Made by a program: the position numbers and the translations under genes. Shown here in pieces: positions 7,050 to 9,515 of a stretch of 9,515 nucleotides of DNA. The stretch comes from an uncultured Eubacteriaceae bacterium. Lineage in GTDB: Bacteria; Bacillota; Clostridia; Eubacteriales; UBA1433. Below the pieces are notes generated by a model, which made no database searches, was not told where the DNA came from, and saw only the letters and a program-made list of their open reading frames with translations. The stretch lies in contig CALGIV010000026.1 of assembly GCA_937914785.1 (NCBI GenBank), positions 1-9,515 of the forward strand, written 5' to 3'. Every line of letters starts with the position of its first letter. The stretch's first letter is position 1.

Positions 7050-7500
7050 TGAAGCCACCTTTGTCAATTGTAGAAGATTGATACTCTATTTTTGGAGGTT
7101 TAATAATATGAAACTCTTCAAAAAATGTATAACAATTATCGTATAGATCCTTGTCTTCTATATCAAAAGCAATTGCTTTGCTTAACTCATATTGTTCATT
7201 ATATATGTGTAAATGAGTGCCGGTTATTTTTTCTCCGCTTGGATTGATATGTATTGCTGTTGGATTTACATCTAACCGTAATAATATTAAGTTATTAGAT
7301 TTTATTCTGCCTTGATATGTACAACTTTGAGCATTTATTCCCTTTCTATCTATGTTAATCACAAACATATCTATTTTTCGCTCTCCAACAACATCGAATG
7401 AAAGTTTTCCTTTTGATGCAGGGAAATTCAATCTGCTATTTTTTACAGTTTGCTTAAGCATATTGATTAATTGGTCTGCTTCTTTTTGTGTTAGTTTCAT
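7024..7500 (-). CDS. DUF6978-like protein, first gene of the pair
   Basis: A 158-residue soluble protein. The opening KLTQKEADQLINMLKQTVKN, the middle CTYQGRIKSNNLILLRLDVN and the HINPSGEKITGTHLHIYNE block resemble, from memory, the family called DUF6978. The paired histidines in GTHLHIYNE are the most striking polar motif and could bind a metal or nucleotide; this is inference. No signal peptide or membrane segment is present. The ATG at 7500 has AAGGTGG eleven bases upstream, slightly long; a GTG at 7515 would sit inside that site. A good promoter is directly upstream. Its end overlaps the DUF1828 gene, giving a two-gene operon. If the pair were a toxin-antitoxin or regulator-effector unit, the smaller first gene would usually be the antitoxin or controller, but neither protein has a recognisable DNA-binding or nuclease motif. 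Confidence 0.72.
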   Translation of the reverse strand: MKLTQKEADQLINMLKQTVKNSRLNFPASKGKLSFDVVGERKIDMFVINIDRKGINAQSCTYQGRIKSNNLILLRLDVNPTAIHINPSGEKITGTHLHIYNEQYELSKAIAFDIEDKDLYDNCYTFFEEFHIIKPPKIEYQSSTIDKGGFNEYTRNDK

Positions 7501-7529
7501 AGATATTATAACCACCTTATTTAAAATGT

Positions 7530-7558
7530 ATTATATCAAATCTTTATATGAGCTACAA
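7530..7558 (-). promoter_or_regulatory. Sigma-A promoter for the DUF6978/DUF1828 operon
   Basis: On the minus strand, TTGTAG (7553-7558) and a perfect TATAAT (7530-7535) are 17 bases apart, about 30 bases before the ATG at 7500. An imperfect direct repeat, ACGTATAAC (7582-7590) and ACGTACAAC (7598-7606), lies 16 bases apart just upstream of the -35 box and could be an operator. Confidence 0.68.
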
Positions 7559-7884
7559 GGTTCGTTTTTTTAATTGTATTTACGTATAACAAAAACAACG
7601 TACAACATTGGTCCTAAAAAATACGCAGATCATTAAAATTATATTCATATAAATTTGTTGAAAATAAGTACTGAATATGTGCTTTGTTCTGCCTGTTATA
7701 ACTCAAAAACATACTCTTTTTTAACTATTTCAGTTTAGTGAGCGCATATACTCAATAATTTTTTTATTTTCTAATTATATCTCGTATTTAACGACAAGTA
7801 AATATTTTTATTTGACAAATAGTATATGCTTTGGAAATAAAAGAACATAATTTAAGTATAGCTTGAAAAGGAACAAGATTATAA
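7559..7884. other. AT-rich intergenic stretch without a recognisable gene
   Basis: Both strands are broken by frequent stops. A perfect TTGACA (7812-7817) lacks a good -10 box at the right distance. No tRNA, CRISPR or strong hairpin was seen. Confidence 0.6.
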
Positions 7885-8049
7885 TGGCGTGGCTTATTTT
7901 CATTAATTGATATCCAAACCTTGCAGGCTGTTGCGCTTAATAAAGGTGATTGGCCTGAGGCGGTTTTTTGGCTTGCTCTCTGTTTTAAGATTCGATATAA
8001 TTGTAATCAAATAAAATTCAAACGTTTAAAATTGCTGTTGAGGCCATAA
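7885..8049 (+). pseudogene. Possible decayed coding fragment (Sel1/TPR-like)
   Basis: A frame without a start codon runs from after TAA at 7882 to TAA at 8047. Its middle (7921-7989) is clearly more GC-rich than the DNA around it and reads LQAVALNKGDWPEAVFWLAL then CFK. The GD-x-x-EAxFWLAxC pattern is like a Sel1 or TPR repeat. After this the reading becomes Lys/Asn-rich and noise-like. There is no ATG and no RBS. I read it as a scrap of a lost repeat-protein gene; chance is possible. Confidence 0.3.
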
Positions 8050-8128
8050 AAATTAAGAATGCAAACTTGAATATAGGGATTGACTTGATTTGTTTGTTGT
8101 TTTTGGTTGGGCTGTAGAGTGAGCCGAT

Positions 8129-8157
8129 ATCATATATTCTTTTAAGCAAGATATGAT
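8129..8157. promoter_or_regulatory. 7-bp inverted repeat upstream of the lipoprotein gene
   Basis: ATCATAT (8129-8135) and ATATGAT (8151-8157) are perfect inverted copies with a 15-base loop that can add a short CTT/AAG pairing. It lies about 55 bases before the lipoprotein ATG, a usual place for an operator or leader hairpin. No T-run follows, so it is not a terminator. Confidence 0.35.
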
Positions 8158-8211
8158 CATTATTGTTGTAATTAAAATAGATAGTATTTGATTCGAATAA
8201 GGAGCAGGTTT

Positions 8212-8703
8212 ATGAAAAAGGTTTTTCTTATCATTCTTTGCAGTATTATCGTTTTTTCTTTTACTGCGTGTGAAGGAATGGAGCAGCTTGATGTTATCGG
8301 CGATAAATTGATTATTTCTGTTATACATACTATTGAAACAGATGATGTAGAGGACTTTACGAACTTATTCTTACCTTCATTTGTAAAGAGCAATGAAAAG
8401 GAGATTGAAGAAGTATTCTATAGGATAAGAGAATATTATCAAGGAAGGGCGGTTGCCTATGCGTGGCAACTCAGTGAAGGTGAGTCTTCACGCGGGCGGT
8501 TGATTTTTATTTCGCAAACTCAAATATCCTCTATTGAACCTGTTAAGGCTTCAAGTGCGTCACTTTATCGCCGATATTATATAAAAACGGATGAAGAGGA
8601 ATATTTACTTTCGTTTTCCTGGGTTCAAAACGGTGACCGGAGCTCTGGATTGGTTGCGATTCATATTACTCAATGCGGATATGGGATTTCGAGGGGAAGT
8701 TGA
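8212..8703 (+). CDS. Small lipoprotein, DUF5104-like
   Basis: A 163-residue exported lipoprotein of unknown function. Residues 1-19 form a signal peptide (KK, then a long hydrophobic run) and Cys20 in FTAC is the lipidation site. The mature part starts with an acidic helix (IIHTIETDDVEDFTNLFLP), then FYRIREYYQGRAVAYAW, and ends with strands (RRYYIKTDEEEYLLSFSWV). This order of one helical part followed by a sheet resembles the DUF5104/NTF2-like lipoproteins of Bacillota; that assignment is from memory and moderate. I chose the ATG at 8212 because AAGGAG (8199-8204) lies seven bases upstream; a longer frame from 8188 would hide the signal peptide. It stands alone between AT-rich non-coding stretches, and I see no convincing promoter apart from the inverted repeat region. 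The position suggests accessory cargo. Confidence 0.78.
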   Translation: MKKVFLIILCSIIVFSFTACEGMEQLDVIGDKLIISVIHTIETDDVEDFTNLFLPSFVKSNEKEIEEVFYRIREYYQGRAVAYAWQLSEGESSRGRLIFISQTQISSIEPVKASSASLYRRYYIKTDEEEYLLSFSWVQNGDRSSGLVAIHITQCGYGISRGS

Positions 8704-8720
8704 TTTTATATAGAGGGTGT

Positions 8721-8736
8721 GTGAAGCGAACTTCAC
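8721..8736. other. Small perfect hairpin after the lipoprotein gene
   Basis: GTGAAG-CGAA-CTTCAC is a 6-bp stem with a four-base loop, 17 bases after the lipoprotein stop. No T-run follows on either strand, so it is a weak candidate at best for an intrinsic terminator; it may protect the mRNA end. Confidence 0.35.
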
Positions 8737-8754
8737 GATAAAAATACGCATATC

Positions 8755-8806
8755 AAGGAGGATATTAAATCAAATTGAAATAAAACCTTTTGACTTTTTT
8801 GAGTAG
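8755..8806 (+). pseudogene. Orphan Shine-Dalgarno with a 15-codon remnant frame
   Basis: AAGGAGGAT (8755-8763) is a near-perfect ribosome-binding site, yet no ATG, GTG or TTG follows that opens a useful frame. The frame right after it reads ILNQIEIKPFDFFE and stops at TAG (8804-8806). It looks like the first codons of a deleted gene whose start codon has been lost. A chance purine run is the alternative. Confidence 0.25.
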
Positions 8807-8816
8807 TACAAACAAG

Positions 8817-8846
8817 TTGACTTGCCCTAAGCATAGATACTATAAT
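8817..8846 (+). promoter_or_regulatory. Sigma-A promoter for purC
   Basis: TTGACT (8817-8822) and a perfect TATAAT (8841-8846) are 18 bases apart. The leader would be only about 30 bases, which leaves no room for a purine riboswitch. A second TTGACT (8790-8795) has no fitting -10 box. Confidence 0.75.
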
Positions 8847-8882
8847 ATGGATGAATTCGTGTACTGAAAAGGAGAAGGAATA

Positions 8883-9515
8883 TTGAAACTGGTTTATAAA
8901 GGAAAAACAAAAGATATCTACAAGCTAAGTGATGGAAATTACCAGCTCAAGTTCAAAGACGATGTTACGGGAGCCGACGGGGTGTTTGATCCCGGCGCCA
9001 ATACCGTGGGATTGTCGATAGAGGGGATGGGCATTGGCGGCCTTCGCCTGACAGAATATTTCTTCCGTAAAATTCAGGAAGCGGGAATTCCCACGCATTA
9101 CATTGATTCCGATATCGCCAATGCGACGATGACGGTGCGGCCTGCCGAAGTATTCGGCAAGGGTATTGAGGTTATCTGCCGTTTTCGTGCGGTCGGCAGT
9201 TTTATACGCCGTTACGGTGCTTATGCTGAGGAAGGGCGGCCGCTGGATGCTTTTGTGGAAGTGACGCTGAAAGACGACGTTCGGGAAGATCCGCCGATTA
9301 CGAAAGACGCATTGGACATGCTGGGGATTTTAACTGCCGAAGAATATGAAGAGTTAAAGGTATTGACGCAAAAAATATGCCTGTTGATCAGAGATGATCT
9401 CGCTTTAAAAGGGCTGGAACTTTACGATATCAAACTGGAGTTTGGCCGCGTGGATGGCCGGATTGTGTTGATCGATGAGGTATCCGGCGGCAATATGCGC
9501 GTCTATAAAGAGGGG
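8883..9515 (+). CDS. purC: Phosphoribosylaminoimidazole-succinocarboxamide synthase (3' end outside window)
   Basis: PurC joins aspartate to CAIR with ATP to give SAICAR in purine synthesis, in the cytoplasm. The visible 211 codons start KLVYKGKTKDIYKLSDGNYQ, the typical ATP-site opening. Then follow LKFKDDVTGADGVFDPGANT, the TEYFFRKI helix, HYIDSDIANATMTVRPAEVF, the RFRAVGSFIRRYG substrate loop, DPPIT, ELYDIKLEFGR, and IDEVSGGNMRVYK near the metal-binding site. The GGNMR form, in place of the PDT-x-R form of E. coli, is the variant I associate with Clostridia and Negativicutes. The start is TTG at 8883, with AAGGAG eight bases upstream; no ATG fits. The family has about 235-240 residues, so roughly 25-30 are missing. 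It has its own promoter and returns to core GC content. Confidence 0.96.
   Translation, partial: MKLVYKGKTKDIYKLSDGNYQLKFKDDVTGADGVFDPGANTVGLSIEGMGIGGLRLTEYFFRKIQEAGIPTHYIDSDIANATMTVRPAEVFGKGIEVICRFRAVGSFIRRYGAYAEEGRPLDAFVEVTLKDDVREDPPITKDALDMLGILTAEEYEELKVLTQKICLLIRDDLALKGLELYDIKLEFGRVDGRIVLIDEVSGGNMRVYKEG

Noticed and set aside
7739..7765. TGAG/CTCA hairpin followed by a T-run
   Set aside because: The stem is only four base pairs with an eight-base AT loop and no gene ends nearby, so it is too weak for a terminator.
7812..7840. TTGACA promoter box in the AT-rich gap
   Set aside because: No acceptable -10 box at 16-18 bases and no gene directly downstream.
7951..7971. GCC/GGC hairpin followed by TTTTTT
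   Set aside because: Stem of three to four pairs only, inside the coding-like islet; not convincing as a terminator.
8853..8882. Possible purine riboswitch before purC
   Set aside because: The leader is about 30 bases, far too short for the aptamer.
1..9515. CRISPR array, tRNA or IS element
   Set aside because: No regularly spaced repeats, no tRNA cloverleaf apart from the tmRNA domain, and no transposase reading frame were seen.

Overview
The window looks like the chromosome of a Bacillota (Firmicutes) bacterium. Evidence: strong GGAG/AGGTGG ribosome-binding sites, TTG as well as ATG starts, near-consensus sigma-A promoters, a membrane-anchored polysaccharide deacetylase with Ig-like domains, a PurC of the type common in Clostridia and Negativicutes, and a one-piece tmRNA. 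I cannot place it at genus level from sequence alone.

Layout. (1) Positions 1-2267 (+) hold the C-terminal 754 residues of a STAND/NB-ARC NTPase with a kinesin-light-chain-type TPR array; its true N-terminus lies outside the window. (2) Positions 2295-5216 (-) hold three genes pointing the same way: a CPBP intramembrane protease with a Pro/Tyr-rich tail, a NodB-type polysaccharide deacetylase with two extracellular Ig-like repeats, and a small protein of unknown function with its own promoter. The first two suggest cell-envelope work. (3) Positions 5330-6187 (+) hold the trans-translation module: a strong promoter, smpB, then ssrA (tmRNA). The first base of mature tmRNA directly follows the smpB stop codon, so both probably come from one transcript. 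The tmRNA encodes the tag (A)DNKNLAFAA and carries the G3-U70 pair read by alanyl-tRNA synthetase.

(4) Positions 6188 to about 8810 are a markedly AT-rich block directly downstream of ssrA, a classic island insertion site. It holds an overlapping two-gene operon on the minus strand (a DUF6978-like protein followed by a DUF1828-DUF1829 protein), a long AT-rich gap with a more GC-rich coding-like scrap, a small DUF5104-like lipoprotein, and an orphan Shine-Dalgarno sequence. The block reads as accessory DNA with decayed gene pieces. I could not find a second copy of the ssrA 3' end, so island boundaries are unproven. (5) Positions 8817-9515 (+) return to core composition with a strong promoter and the first 211 codons of purC, cut by the window end.

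The parts most worth following up are the DUF6978/DUF1828 pair beside ssrA, the zero-gap smpB-ssrA junction, and the truncated NB-ARC-TPR protein, whose effector domain lies just upstream of the window.
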